Positions 54,859-63,964 of a stretch of DNA of 64,000 nt are shown piece after piece (the stretch's first letter is position 1; the number at the start of each line of letters is the position of its first letter). Source of the stretch: CALBTQ01 sp036725605 (lineage in GTDB: Bacteria; Lernaellota; Lernaellaia; Lernaellales; Lernaellaceae); assembly GCA_036725605.1 (NCBI GenBank), contig DAIMDW010000001.1, positions 124,001 through 188,000 of the forward strand, written 5' to 3'. The notes below the pieces were generated by a model that was not told where the DNA came from, did not search any database, and saw only the letters and a program-made list of their open reading frames with translations. The position numbers and the translations under genes are program-made.

Positions 54859-55539
54859 TCAGGACAAATCGAGACGAACAAGGATCTGCGAACCGGTTTG
54901 GCGGCCGAGCGAACGCAGCAGGCGATCGGTCGTTCGGGCGAGCAGCAGCGGCAGCCTTAATGATAAGGAATAAGCGCTCATGACCACGGTGATTCGGCCA
55001 TGGGGCGAGAGGATATCGAGGATTTCCGGCAACCGCATGAAATGCACATTGGCGGCGCTGTCGCTTTCATCGACTTGTCGTTGCACAAAGGAAGCGCGTG
55101 GATTCATCAATCCCAGGTAAAGGTGTCCGCCGGGGCCTACGCAGCGGACCATCTCGCGCAACACGTGCGGGGGATCGGGCGTCAGCGACAGCACGTTGAC
55201 CATGGCGATGGCATCGAAGGAACCGTCCGCGAAAGGAAGCGCCATGGCGTCGCCTTGTTGGAAGTTTGCGTGGGGAATGTTCTTGGCTTGCGCGACGGCC
55301 ACCATTTGGCTGCTGAGTTCCAGGCCGGTGACGTGGAAGCCCTTTCCGGCGAAGTAGGCGCTCATCCAACCGCTGCCGGAGCCGACTTCGAGCAGGGACG
55401 GTTGATCGCCGGGCGGGAGCATCAGATCGTCGAAGGCTTCTTTGACCAGCCGGTCATAGGTGCGTCCGACACGTGATTCGTACCAGCTATCGTATTGCGC
55501 GGCGTGGGTGTCGTAATAGGTTGACGAGTCGGAATTCAT
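54859..55539 (-). CDS. Class I SAM-dependent methyltransferase
   Basis: 226 residues. SAM-binding motif I is LLEVGSGSGWMSAYFA, motif II GLELSSQM, and the post-motif DGSFDAIAMVNVLS follows (methyltransferase-11 type). I start at 55539 because the longer frame would run through the terminator hairpin of the upstream acyl-CoA ligase gene; the ribosome site is weak (GGGG close to ATG). Substrate unknown. Confidence 0.85.
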   Translation of the reverse strand: MNSDSSTYYDTHAAQYDSWYESRVGRTYDRLVKEAFDDLMLPPGDQPSLLEVGSGSGWMSAYFAGKGFHVTGLELSSQMVAVAQAKNIPHANFQQGDAMALPFADGSFDAIAMVNVLSLTPDPPHVLREMVRCVGPGGHLYLGLMNPRASFVQRQVDESDSAANVHFMRLPEILDILSPHGRITVVMSAYSLSLRLPLLLARTTDRLLRSLGRQTGSQILVRLDLS

Positions 55540-55548
55540 TGCCCCATT

Positions 55549-55584
55549 AAAAAGAAATCCCGGAGGCCGTGCAACCTCCGGGAT
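55549..55584 (-). terminator. Terminator of the acyl-CoA ligase gene
   Basis: Minus-strand stem ATCCCGGAGG/CCTCCGGGAT (10 bp, loop TTGCACGG) followed by TTCTTTTT. It lies between the ligase stop and the methyltransferase start. Confidence 0.88.
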
Positions 55585-55602
55585 ATTCATTTTCGGGACA
55601 AA

Positions 55603-57501
55603 TCAGCCTTTGTGCTCCATGCCTTCCAACGCGGCTTTGACTTCTTCGACGCTGGCGCCGTCCTCGAGGGTGGACAGGTCGCCCAGGTCGTTTTCCTCGC
55701 AAAGCGCGCGCAGCACGCGACGCATCACCTTGCCCGAACGGGTTTTGGGCAACTGCGCCACGACGCGCAACGTCTTGGGCGTGGCGATGGCGCCGATTTT
55801 CTCGCGGATGGACTGCACCAGCTCTTTGGTGACATCCTCGGTCGCTTCCACGCCCTGCTTGAGGACGACGAACGCGGCGATGGCCTGGCCCTTGAGCTCG
55901 TCCTTGATGCCGATGGCCGAGGCTTCGGCGACCTTCGGATGCTCGGAGAGCACCTCCTCGACCTCGCGGGTGCCCATGCGGTGACCGGCGACGTTGATCA
56001 CTTCGTCGGACCGGCCGAGCATCCAGAAATAGCCGTCCTCATCGCGGCGGGCGTAGTCGCCGCTGAGGTAGACCATCGAGCCGTTGTCGCCCTTTTGCCA
56101 GTAGGTTTCCACGTAGCGCTCGTCGTCGCCCCAGATGGTCAGCAACGCGCCCGGCGGCAGCGGCGGTTTGATGATCAACGTGCCGCGCTTGCCGGCCTCG
56201 ACTTCCTGGCCCTTTTCGTCGACGACCACCGGGTTCCAGCCCATCGCGCCCTTGGTCGGGCTGCCGGCTTTGATCGGCAGGGTTTCGATGCCCATGTGGT
56301 TGGTCAGGATCGCCCAGCCGCTTTCGGTCTGCCAGTAGTGGTCGACGATCGGTTTTTGCAGCGTGTCGGACGCCCACTGGTAGGTGGATTCGTCCAACGG
56401 CTCGCCGGCCAGGAAGATGTGGCGCAACGAGCTGATGTCGTGCTTGGTAATCCACTCGCCCGGGAACTTGCGCAGGATGCGCATGGCGGTCGGCGCGGAG
56501 AAGACGACGGTGACGCCGTACTTTTCGATCACTTCCCACCAGATGCCGGGATTGGGATTGTCCGGCGTGCCTTCGAAAACGAGGGTGGGGATGCCGGCCA
56601 GCAGCGGACCGTAAATGATGTAGCTGTGCCCGACGACCCAGCCGATGTCGGAGGTCGACCAGTACACGTCGTCGGGGCCGCAGCCGTAAATCTGGTCCAT
56701 CGAGGAATGCACGGCGACCATGTAGCCGCCGGTGTCGCGCAGCACGCCCTTGGGTTTGCCGGTCGTGCCGGAAGTATACAGGATGTAACTGGGGTCGGTG
56801 GACTTCATGCGCGCCGGTTCGACGACAGTGTTGGGCGCCGCATCCATTTCGGTCTGCCAATCCAGGTCGCGCCCTTCCTTGGCCTGCCAGGGAGCGATCT
56901 TGCGATCATACACCAGTACGTGTGGCACGTTGTTTTCGGCCAGATCGAGCGCCGAATCGACGATCTTCTTGAGCAGCACCGGCTTGCCTTTGCGGCTGGA
57001 GCCGTCGGCGCAGATGATCATCTTGGGTTGGCAGTCGTCGACGCGGTTGGCCAGTGAATCGGACGAAAATCCGCCGAAGACCACCGAGTGGATCGCGCCG
57101 ATGCGCGCACAGGCCAACACGGCGACCAACGCTTCGGGCACCATCGGCATGTAGATGATGATCCGGTCGCCCTTGTTGATGCCTTTGCTCAGCAGCACGT
57201 TGGCCAGACGATTGACCTGGCGATACAGTTCAAAGAAGGTGATGATCCGACTCTGACCCGTTTCCGGACTCTCCCAGATGATCGCGGCTTTGTTGCGTCC
57301 CGCGCCGAGCGCATGACGATCCACCGCGTTGTAACACAAGTTGGTTTCACCGCCGACGAACCAGCGGTAGAAAGGCGGGTTGGAATCATCGAGGACCTTG
57401 TCCCACTTCTTGAACCAATGAAGTTTCTCCGCTTCGGCCCCCCAGAATCCTGAGGGATCCGCGATCGAGAGTTGATGCAGCTCGTCATACTTCCGGTTCA
57501 T
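55603..57501 (-). CDS. Propionyl-CoA/acetyl-CoA synthetase (PrpE-like)
   Basis: 632 residues. ANL-family ligase that activates a short fatty acid with ATP and CoA. P-loop YILYTSGTTGKPKGVL, WQTESGWAIL, and the C-terminal PKTRSGKVMRR with the acetylatable Lys are all present. The N-terminal segment DSNPPFYRWFVGGETNLCYN and ENNVPHVLVYDR favour the propionyl-CoA synthetase branch over acetyl-CoA synthetase, but the difference is one of degree. A terminator follows. With thiolase and crotonase genes elsewhere in the window it suits short-chain acid use. Confidence 0.92.
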   Translation of the reverse strand: MNRKYDELHQLSIADPSGFWGAEAEKLHWFKKWDKVLDDSNPPFYRWFVGGETNLCYNAVDRHALGAGRNKAAIIWESPETGQSRIITFFELYRQVNRLANVLLSKGINKGDRIIIYMPMVPEALVAVLACARIGAIHSVVFGGFSSDSLANRVDDCQPKMIICADGSSRKGKPVLLKKIVDSALDLAENNVPHVLVYDRKIAPWQAKEGRDLDWQTEMDAAPNTVVEPARMKSTDPSYILYTSGTTGKPKGVLRDTGGYMVAVHSSMDQIYGCGPDDVYWSTSDIGWVVGHSYIIYGPLLAGIPTLVFEGTPDNPNPGIWWEVIEKYGVTVVFSAPTAMRILRKFPGEWITKHDISSLRHIFLAGEPLDESTYQWASDTLQKPIVDHYWQTESGWAILTNHMGIETLPIKAGSPTKGAMGWNPVVVDEKGQEVEAGKRGTLIIKPPLPPGALLTIWGDDERYVETYWQKGDNGSMVYLSGDYARRDEDGYFWMLGRSDEVINVAGHRMGTREVEEVLSEHPKVAEASAIGIKDELKGQAIAAFVVLKQGVEATEDVTKELVQSIREKIGAIATPKTLRVVAQLPKTRSGKVMRRVLRALCEENDLGDLSTLEDGASVEEVKAALEGMEHKG

Positions 57502-57702
57502 GAATCAGATCCTTTCCTGTTCCGAATAAGTGGTTGCAACCTAAGAAAACGCATACGCTTTATGCGCTATTCAACGCATTTTTGCAACCTGCCCGGCGGA
57601 AAAATTTTATCATTGCCGGGCGCAGTTGTTTTGAAGCTAACGGTGCGGTATAAAAGAAAAAATTGTAACGGCTGTTCCAATATGACGAAAGGTCCTGCGA
57701 AA

Positions 57703-58374
57703 ATGGCCGACAACCGACGCAAAGCAAAACGAGTGGCCAATCAATTATCGGTGCTTTACGGACAAGACGAACCGATATTTCCCGGATTCACCCGCAATAT
57801 CTCGCTCTCCGGTTTGGAACTGGTCGGTAAGACCATTTATTATCCGCATACGACGATCAGTATATTGATCGAGGGTGCCGAGCCGATCGAACTCAAGGGC
57901 GTGGTGCGCTGGATTTCCGACATTCGCTATGCAGACAGCAAAAACATCAAGCAATTCATGGGCGTCGATCTGATCGCCACGACGGAGCGCTATGCCGAAT
58001 TGGTGGAGAACAGCGTCGGAGTATTCACCGACAAACGGATCGAACCGCGTTTCGGCAAGGTGTATAAGGTTGTTTTCGATACGCCCGAGCACCTGATGGA
58101 AGAATACACGCAGGATATTTCCAAGGGCGGCATTTTCGTGCTGACGGAAAATCCGCCGGCAATCGGCACCTATGTTTCGATGCAGATCATCATCGCCGAA
58201 ACCGGAGAGTCCATCAGCGCCGAAGGCGAGGTCGTCCACGTGGTTTCCCTGGATCAAGCCGAAATGAATGGAGCCAATCCGGGAATCGGCGTGCAATTCA
58301 CCAGCTTTCCCGGCGGGGGAAAAGAAGTATTGGAAAAATTCATTCAAGTATTGAAGGGCAGAATGCGCGAATAG
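57703..58374 (+). CDS. Tandem PilZ-domain protein
   Basis: 223 residues. Two PilZ-like units: the first opens with NRRKAKRVANQLSV (RxxxR-type) and NISLSGLELV; the second has EPRFGKVYKVVF and DISKGGIFVL. PilZ domains bind cyclic di-GMP through the RxxxR and D/NxSxxG motifs. The first unit keeps both; in the second the arginine motif is less clear (KRIEPRFGK). I start at 57703 (AAAGG ten bases upstream); longer frames are not supported. It probably acts as a cytoplasmic c-di-GMP effector. Confidence 0.78.
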   Translation: MADNRRKAKRVANQLSVLYGQDEPIFPGFTRNISLSGLELVGKTIYYPHTTISILIEGAEPIELKGVVRWISDIRYADSKNIKQFMGVDLIATTERYAELVENSVGVFTDKRIEPRFGKVYKVVFDTPEHLMEEYTQDISKGGIFVLTENPPAIGTYVSMQIIIAETGESISAEGEVVHVVSLDQAEMNGANPGIGVQFTSFPGGGKEVLEKFIQVLKGRMRE

Positions 58375-58405
58375 TCGCTCACTCAAGATAATATTTTAGC
58401 GAAGC

Positions 58406-59971
58406 TCAGCAGCCACAGCCGTCATCATCATTGTCGTCATTATCATCATCATCGTCGATGGCATCATCGTCCGCCGAGTCATCGTCGGTGACGTCGTCGT
58501 CGAACGCATCGTCATCGTCGTCGTCATCGTCGTCCGCCGCGTCGTCATCGGGAGCCGTATCGTCATCGTCGTCGACCGGATCGTCATCGCCGTAAGGGCC
58601 GTCGCTCGGGACGATGCCGTAGTAATAGGCCATCCAATAAGCGATGGAGTAATCCATGCCGGGACCGACGCGGTTGGCCGGCTGGGTGTCGCAGGAAACG
58701 TGGTACGGGCTGCGCTGCCAGATCATATCCGACCAGCAACGGTCGGCGAAATCGTGCGGATCGTGCGTGCGGATGTCGATGCCGAACAAATCCTCGAGGA
58801 AGGGGAACATATCCTCCAGATTGCTCATGAACACGGAGAACTGATCCAGCGGCAGATCGGGCGGATCGCCGGTGAAGGCCTGGTTCGGCGCATTCTGGAA
58901 GACGGTCAGCGTGTTGTTGATGTCCGCGGCGATGCCCTCGACTTCGTCGGGATCGCACGTGCCCAGACGATTGCAGCCGGCGAGATACACGGCGTCGAAC
59001 CACGCGTTGTGCGTCCACTCGGTCCATTTGCGCACGTTGAAGGTCCAGATTTTCCAGAGGTGTTCCAGCGACACGCGGTCGGGCGTCAGGCGGAACAAAG
59101 GCAAAAACGTGTTGTGGCTGAGATTGAAGCCGTAATACTGCCCGTAGGTGTTGAGCCAACTGAAGGTGTCCAGCCACAAGTAACCCCAGTATCTATCCAA
59201 CAACTCGTAGAAGAGATCCCAGTAGGTCGGATCGGCGTCGCAGGCGGCGGCCTGCAACACCCAGCTTATTTGCATCGAGGGCAGCACCTTGGCGGCGCCG
59301 TTGCCGTGGGCCACGCCGTTCTGGTCGACGATCAACCAGCGGTTTTCCTTCAGCGTGTCGATCACGTCCTTCAAATCGGCGCGGATCATCGCCCGGATTT
59401 CCTCGTCGTCGACGGCCTCGTAAGCCATCGACATACCCAACCACCAGCCGGTGTATTGATCGCGGCTGGTGTCGTCGACCCAGTAATAGCCGGCGTACTC
59501 GCCTTCGCCCAGCACCTTGTGCGGGTGATCGACGCCGTATTCGTTATTCCACGGTGCCTCGTCCAGGGCGACAAACCGCGCGACGAATCCCGGCGTCTGC
59601 GTAACGTCCTTGACCAGATGCAGATAGGTGGCCATGCGCCGCACTTCCTCGCGCGCCGCCTCGTCGCCGGTGGCCAGATAGCGCAGCGCCTGACTGGCCG
59701 TGTACATGCCGCTCCAGATGGTCGAATCGCCGCTGCCGCGCAGGCGCTCCAGCTCGGTGAGGGTTTCGTCGGTGTACATCTGTTCGCAAACGCCGCCGAG
59801 CGAATCCCACTCGTCGTAGGGACCGAAACCGTTGCTGGCCCAGGTCTGGATGTAGTCGATGTAGTTCAGCGCCTTTTGATGCAGCACCGGGTCGGGTTCG
59901 ACGGCCATCGCCGTCAGGCTGAATAGCAGCAGGAGCGCCAGGGCGATCGTCAGGATGGAAAAACGGGGCAT
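58406..59971 (-). CDS. Secreted alpha-barrel-like protein with Asp-rich GCGC C-terminus
   Basis: 521 residues. Signal peptide (ILTIALALLLLFSLTAMA), then about 450 residues of mostly helical sequence rich in Trp and Tyr, with repeated helical hairpins such as TGWWLGMSMAYEAVDDEEIR and YWDLFYELLDRYWGYLWLD, reminiscent of six-hairpin glycosidase or lyase folds, though I cannot name a family. The last 60 residues are Asp with Pro, Ala, Thr, Val, ending in GCGC. GAGG precedes the ATG. The tail matches those of the C25 and gluzincin-like peptidases in this window. Confidence 0.75.
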   Translation of the reverse strand: MPRFSILTIALALLLLFSLTAMAVEPDPVLHQKALNYIDYIQTWASNGFGPYDEWDSLGGVCEQMYTDETLTELERLRGSGDSTIWSGMYTASQALRYLATGDEAAREEVRRMATYLHLVKDVTQTPGFVARFVALDEAPWNNEYGVDHPHKVLGEGEYAGYYWVDDTSRDQYTGWWLGMSMAYEAVDDEEIRAMIRADLKDVIDTLKENRWLIVDQNGVAHGNGAAKVLPSMQISWVLQAAACDADPTYWDLFYELLDRYWGYLWLDTFSWLNTYGQYYGFNLSHNTFLPLFRLTPDRVSLEHLWKIWTFNVRKWTEWTHNAWFDAVYLAGCNRLGTCDPDEVEGIAADINNTLTVFQNAPNQAFTGDPPDLPLDQFSVFMSNLEDMFPFLEDLFGIDIRTHDPHDFADRCWSDMIWQRSPYHVSCDTQPANRVGPGMDYSIAYWMAYYYGIVPSDGPYGDDDPVDDDDDTAPDDDAADDDDDDDDDAFDDDVTDDDSADDDAIDDDDDNDDNDDDGCGC

Positions 59972-60153
59972 GATTTACCTCGATTCGTTGTTTTTCAACT
60001 TCCACGTTGTTTTTGTGGTCTTCCCGCTATTTAGTCAAGGGCGGTATAAAGACTTGGTTGGAAAAAAGGAAAAGGAAGATGTCTTTAAAAAATCACCGCC
60101 CGACTTGCTTGTTTCCAGGCAAGCCGAGACGGCGATTCAATTATAACGTGCGA

Positions 60154-60630
60154 TCAATCCCCCGGAAGAATTCCCGTAATACCGCAAGTCCATTCCACGC
60201 AATATTTGTAATCGCAAGCACAGGAATCGATGCACTCTTCATCATATTCTCCGCATGGAGCAAGGCAGGTCTCAGCAGAGCTATTGCAGGTATTGAGGCA
60301 AACGGCGTTTATGTTGAGTGATTCGAGGCAATCCGCATAGTCTTCCATCGCATTAAGTACACAGGTGAACAGTTGTTTTGGTGTATACGTTCCCTCATTG
60401 TCCAGGCAAATCTGGATCGCGGCATCCACATTTTCTTCGCAACCCGCAGTGTCATCGTCGGATGAATCGTCGTCCGCCGTGTCGTCGTCGCTATCGAGGA
60501 GATCGTCGTCCACCGAGTCATCATCGGCGTAATAAACGGCGTTCTCGCTGTCCTTGCAACCAACAATAATAACGGTCATGGTTAAAGCAATTGTCAGTAC
60601 CGATATCGTAATTATCCATAATGATCTCAT
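60154..60630 (-). CDS. Small Asp-rich lipoprotein with a Cys-rich domain
   Basis: 158 residues. Lipobox IIVGC, an Asp/Ser/Thr tract, then about 90 residues with 13 cysteines, including CVLNAMEDYADC, CLNTCNSSAETC and CIDSCACDYKYC. The spacing recalls the Cys-rich segment of the secreted metallopeptidase at 23134 (CDSFC, CLSGCDS, CALNSADC). It is likely disulfide-stabilised on the cell surface; function unknown. GGAGG lies eight bases before the ATG, and a strong promoter lies about 60 bases upstream. Confidence 0.78.
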   Translation of the reverse strand: MRSLWIITISVLTIALTMTVIIVGCKDSENAVYYADDDSVDDDLLDSDDDTADDDSSDDDTAGCEENVDAAIQICLDNEGTYTPKQLFTCVLNAMEDYADCLESLNINAVCLNTCNSSAETCLAPCGEYDEECIDSCACDYKYCVEWTCGITGILPGD

Positions 60631-60954
60631 TGCAGTCACCTCCTACTTTTTGATGTTAATTACTAACGAGAAAACATCTAAGAATATTGATATAATAAAT
60701 TTATATATTGCCATAGTCAAGACGTTGTAAATGAATATGGGATTGAGAAACGATAAGATACTAAAGTGCCTTGGCGCCATTGAACGTAATTGCGGTACGT
60801 GGATGGCAAATTGACTTGTTTTCCATTAAATGGAATGATTCCTTCCAGCAGAGTGTTGTGCAGGCCCGAGAAAATGAACAAATTTTGATATTGGATACTC
60901 AAAATACTCCCCAAAATCATGAAGCGTTCCGGCACTGCATAAGGGTGGAATGTC
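60631..60954. other. Divergent intergenic region
   Basis: 324 bp between the Cys-rich lipoprotein (leftward) and the PAS kinase (rightward), A+T-rich on its left side, which contains the lipoprotein promoter. Open frames here lack ribosome sites and family features. Confidence 0.5.
60692..60720 (-). promoter_or_regulatory. Sigma-70-type promoter of the Cys-rich lipoprotein gene
   Basis: On the minus strand: TTGACT (five of six) at 60720-60715, a 17-bp spacer, TATTAT (five of six) at 60697-60692. The expected start is about 55 bases before the ATG. Confidence 0.6.
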
Positions 60955-62853
60955 GTGAACAAAGCAGATGGAAATTTTATGCTCGACCCAATTGAAAAAG
61001 AACAGCTGCTGCAAATCATCCTGAGAAACGATGCGGACCCGATGTTCTGCAAAAACGATCGGCTGCAGTACACCATGGTCAATCCGGCCATGGAAAGACT
61101 GCTGAACCTGCCGAGCGATAAAATTTTGGGAAAAAGGGCCGCCGAGTTTATGGAGGCCGAATCGGCGCGCATTCTCCAGGAGATGGACGAACTGGTGCTG
61201 CAGGGGCAGACGATCCGGGAAACGAGGATCATTAAGCTCGACGACAAACCCCGCACCTTCAATTTCGTCAAAGAGCCGTTGCGGGACGAGCAAGGGAGCA
61301 TTACCGGCATTTGCGGTTTGGTGCGCGACATCACCGAGCTGCAACAGGCCGAACGGCTGTTGCGATTGCGTGAAGATCGTCTGAAGGCGCAATTTCAAAG
61401 CATACCGGTGCCCACCTTTACCTGGCAGAAAAAGGAAGACGATTTTTACCTGAGCGATTACAACGAAGCGGCCTTGAAGATCACGCAAGGCAAGATAGTG
61501 GAGATGGTCGGAAAAAAACTGACCGAACTTTACGTCAATCGACCGGATCTGATCGACGATGTCAACAATTGCTACAACGAAAAAAATGTGTTCGCGCGCG
61601 ACATGTCCTATCAGTATGCGACGACCGGCGAGAAAAAATTTCTCTCGGTGAAATATGCGTTCGTTCCGCCCGACGGGGTGCTGGTGCATACCGAGGACAT
61701 CACCGAGCGCAAGGCGGTGAACGAGGCGTTGCGCGACAGCGAGGAGCGCTTCCGCGCCTTGGCGGAAAACGCCTACGACACGATCATGCGTTTCGATCGC
61801 GACCACCGTCATTTGTACGTTAACCCCGTCGTCGAGCGACAAACCGGAATTCTCGTCAAGGATTTTTTCGGCAAAACGCATGCGGAACTCGGTTTCCCGC
61901 CGCATTTGGTGGATCTCTGGGGAGAGGCGATCGAGAAGGTCTTCGTCGAAAAGCACAGCAATCGCATTGAATTTCAACTGCCCAGCGGCATCTGGATCGA
62001 CTGGCTGCTGGTTCCCGAGATGTCCGAGAGCGACGAGGTGAAAGCCGTCATGGCCTCGGCGCGCGACATCACCTTGCGCAAGTACGCGGAACGGCAATTG
62101 CTGGCCGCGCTGGAGAAACTGCGCGAAGCGGATAAGGTCAAATCGAATTTCATTTCGCGCATGAGCCACGAAATCCGCACGCCGATCAATCACATCATCG
62201 GCATGGCTTCGATCGTGCGCATGCAGCGTGAGGCGATGCCCAGCGAGGAAATCAACAAGTACCTCGATATCGTCATGCACAGCGCCGAAAAATTGCTGGA
62301 GATTTTCAACGCGGTTTTGGACCTGTCCCGCATCAATCGCAACACGTTGGACATCGTCAACAAAGAGTTTTCACCGATCGAATTTCTCAATACCATCGCG
62401 GAGAAATATCGGTTGGAAGCGGATAACAATGATCTGCAGTTCGAGCTTCGTTTGGAAAACAACCTGCCGGCAAAGGTCATTGGCGATCCGGTCAAGCTGG
62501 AGCAGATACTCGAGAATCTCCTCGATAACGCCGTCAAGTTCACCAACAAAGGCGGCGTCGGTTTGAGCGCTGAAGTCAAACAGCGCGTTGGCGATCGCGT
62601 GGAAATGCAGTTCGCGGTGGATGATACCGGCGTGGGCATTCCCGAAAACCATCATGAAAAAATATTCGAACCATTCTATCAGGTCGACATGTCGACAACC
62701 CGCGAATTTCAGGGCGCCGGCATCGGCCTGGCCATCGTCAAGGAATTGGTCAAACTGCTCGACGGCCAGGTGTGGCTGACCAGCGAACCGAAGGCCGGTA
62801 CGACGTTCTTCTTTACCTATTGGATGGATGTTCCGCCGGCGGCAATCGCCTAA
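60955..62853 (+). CDS. Cytosolic hybrid-less histidine kinase with three PAS domains
   Basis: 632 residues, no transmembrane segment. Three PAS units in a row, each closed by a motif such as GLVRDITELQQA, VHTEDITERKAV and ASARDITLRKYA. Then HisKA with the phospho-accepting His in SRMSHEIRTPINHIIG and an HATPase domain (N-box LLDNAVKFTN, DTGVGIPEN, GAGIGLAIVKEL). No receiver domain is attached; a partner regulator could be the HD-GYP protein convergent to it. The GTG at 60955 is the longest start; an ATG 24 bases later is equally possible because both ribosome sites are weak. Confidence 0.93.
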   Translation: MNKADGNFMLDPIEKEQLLQIILRNDADPMFCKNDRLQYTMVNPAMERLLNLPSDKILGKRAAEFMEAESARILQEMDELVLQGQTIRETRIIKLDDKPRTFNFVKEPLRDEQGSITGICGLVRDITELQQAERLLRLREDRLKAQFQSIPVPTFTWQKKEDDFYLSDYNEAALKITQGKIVEMVGKKLTELYVNRPDLIDDVNNCYNEKNVFARDMSYQYATTGEKKFLSVKYAFVPPDGVLVHTEDITERKAVNEALRDSEERFRALAENAYDTIMRFDRDHRHLYVNPVVERQTGILVKDFFGKTHAELGFPPHLVDLWGEAIEKVFVEKHSNRIEFQLPSGIWIDWLLVPEMSESDEVKAVMASARDITLRKYAERQLLAALEKLREADKVKSNFISRMSHEIRTPINHIIGMASIVRMQREAMPSEEINKYLDIVMHSAEKLLEIFNAVLDLSRINRNTLDIVNKEFSPIEFLNTIAEKYRLEADNNDLQFELRLENNLPAKVIGDPVKLEQILENLLDNAVKFTNKGGVGLSAEVKQRVGDRVEMQFAVDDTGVGIPENHHEKIFEPFYQVDMSTTREFQGAGIGLAIVKELVKLLDGQVWLTSEPKAGTTFFFTYWMDVPPAAIA

Positions 62854-62881
62854 ACGACACCACGCGCAAGACGTTTTCGGT

Positions 62882-63964
62882 TTACTCGGACCAACCTTCG
62901 CGGATTTCGCGGATTTCCTTCTGCACCGAGAAGAACGCTTCGACCACCTTCGGATCGAAGTGCGTCCCGCTGCTTTCCCCGATGATCTCGAACGATTTCT
63001 CCACCGAGAAGGCTTCCTTGTAAGGGCGCTTGGAAGTCAACGCATCGAAGACGTCGGCGATCGCCGTGATCCGGCCGACGATGGGGATGTCGTTGCCGGC
63101 GATTCCGTTCGGGTAACCGGAGCCGTCCCATTTCTCATGATGGGTCATGGCGATCGTCTCGGCCATGTTGATCAGGTACGAATCGGAACCTTTCAACAAC
63201 CGGCCGCCGATGACCGTGTGCTGCTTCATGATCTCCCATTCGTCCGGATCCAGCTTGCCCGGCTTGAGCAGAATGCGGTCGGGAATGCCGATTTTGCCGA
63301 TGTCGTGCATTGGCGCCGCATACAAAATCGCTTCGGCTTCTTCGCCGATCAAGCCCATCTTTTCGGCGATGGTGGCGGAGTAATATCCCATGCGCTGAAT
63401 GTGGCTGCCGGTGTCCTCGTCCTTGTATTCGGCCGCTTGCGAAAGGCGAATAACCGTATCCAGCGACGCGCGTTTGAGTTTGTCGGAAGTCGACTTCAGT
63501 TCCTCGAAGGCCTCGCGCAGTTGCAGAGTGCGGCGGGTTACTTCTTCTTCAAGCAGTTTCTGATAATGCCGCATGTGATCGTTGTAGGCTTTGACCTTCA
63601 GCAGGGACTGCACGCGGGCGCGCAATTCGGTACGGTCGACCGGTTTGGCCAGGAAATCGTCGACGCCGATTTCCAGGGCTTTGACCCGCTGCTCCAGGTC
63701 GCTGTGGGAGGAAACGATGACGATCGGGATCATCTGTGTTTCGGCGTTATTCTTCAATTTTTCGGCAGTCTGCAAACCGTCCATACGCGGCATTTGAATG
63801 TCCAGGAGGATGATATCCGGATTTGCCTCTTTGACGTTTTCCAGGCAATTCATTCCGTCGAATGCCTCGAAAACCTCATAGCCGAGCCGATTCAGGAACT
63901 TGGCGAGCAGGCTACGTCCCATCTCATCGTCGTCGCAAACCATGATCCTCTTTATGGTTTCCAC
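62882..63964 (-). CDS. Response regulator with HD-GYP domain (c-di-GMP phosphodiesterase)
   Basis: 360 residues from a GTG at 63964 that has GAGG five bases upstream; the frame stays open to the window edge, so a longer start cannot be excluded. Receiver with phospho-acceptor Asp in DIILLDIQMPRMDGLQ, a coiled-coil linker, then an HD-GYP domain with HDIGKIGIPDRIL, MTHHEKWDGSGYPNGI and ADVFDALTSKRPYKEA, all metal and GYP residues present. It is RpfG-like, degrading cyclic di-GMP. Together with the PilZ protein 5 kb away it shows c-di-GMP signalling in this organism. Confidence 0.93.
   Translation of the reverse strand: METIKRIMVCDDDEMGRSLLAKFLNRLGYEVFEAFDGMNCLENVKEANPDIILLDIQMPRMDGLQTAEKLKNNAETQMIPIVIVSSHSDLEQRVKALEIGVDDFLAKPVDRTELRARVQSLLKVKAYNDHMRHYQKLLEEEVTRRTLQLREAFEELKSTSDKLKRASLDTVIRLSQAAEYKDEDTGSHIQRMGYYSATIAEKMGLIGEEAEAILYAAPMHDIGKIGIPDRILLKPGKLDPDEWEIMKQHTVIGGRLLKGSDSYLINMAETIAMTHHEKWDGSGYPNGIAGNDIPIVGRITAIADVFDALTSKRPYKEAFSVEKSFEIIGESSGTHFDPKVVEAFFSVQKEIREIREGWSE

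Noticed and set aside
55540..55590. Earlier start for the methyltransferase (17 extra residues)
   Set aside because: The extension is encoded by the terminator hairpin of the upstream ligase gene, so the internal ATG is more likely.
60771..60995. 74-codon frame upstream of the PAS kinase
   Set aside because: No ribosome site, no recognisable family, and it overlaps the start of the kinase; left as non-coding.
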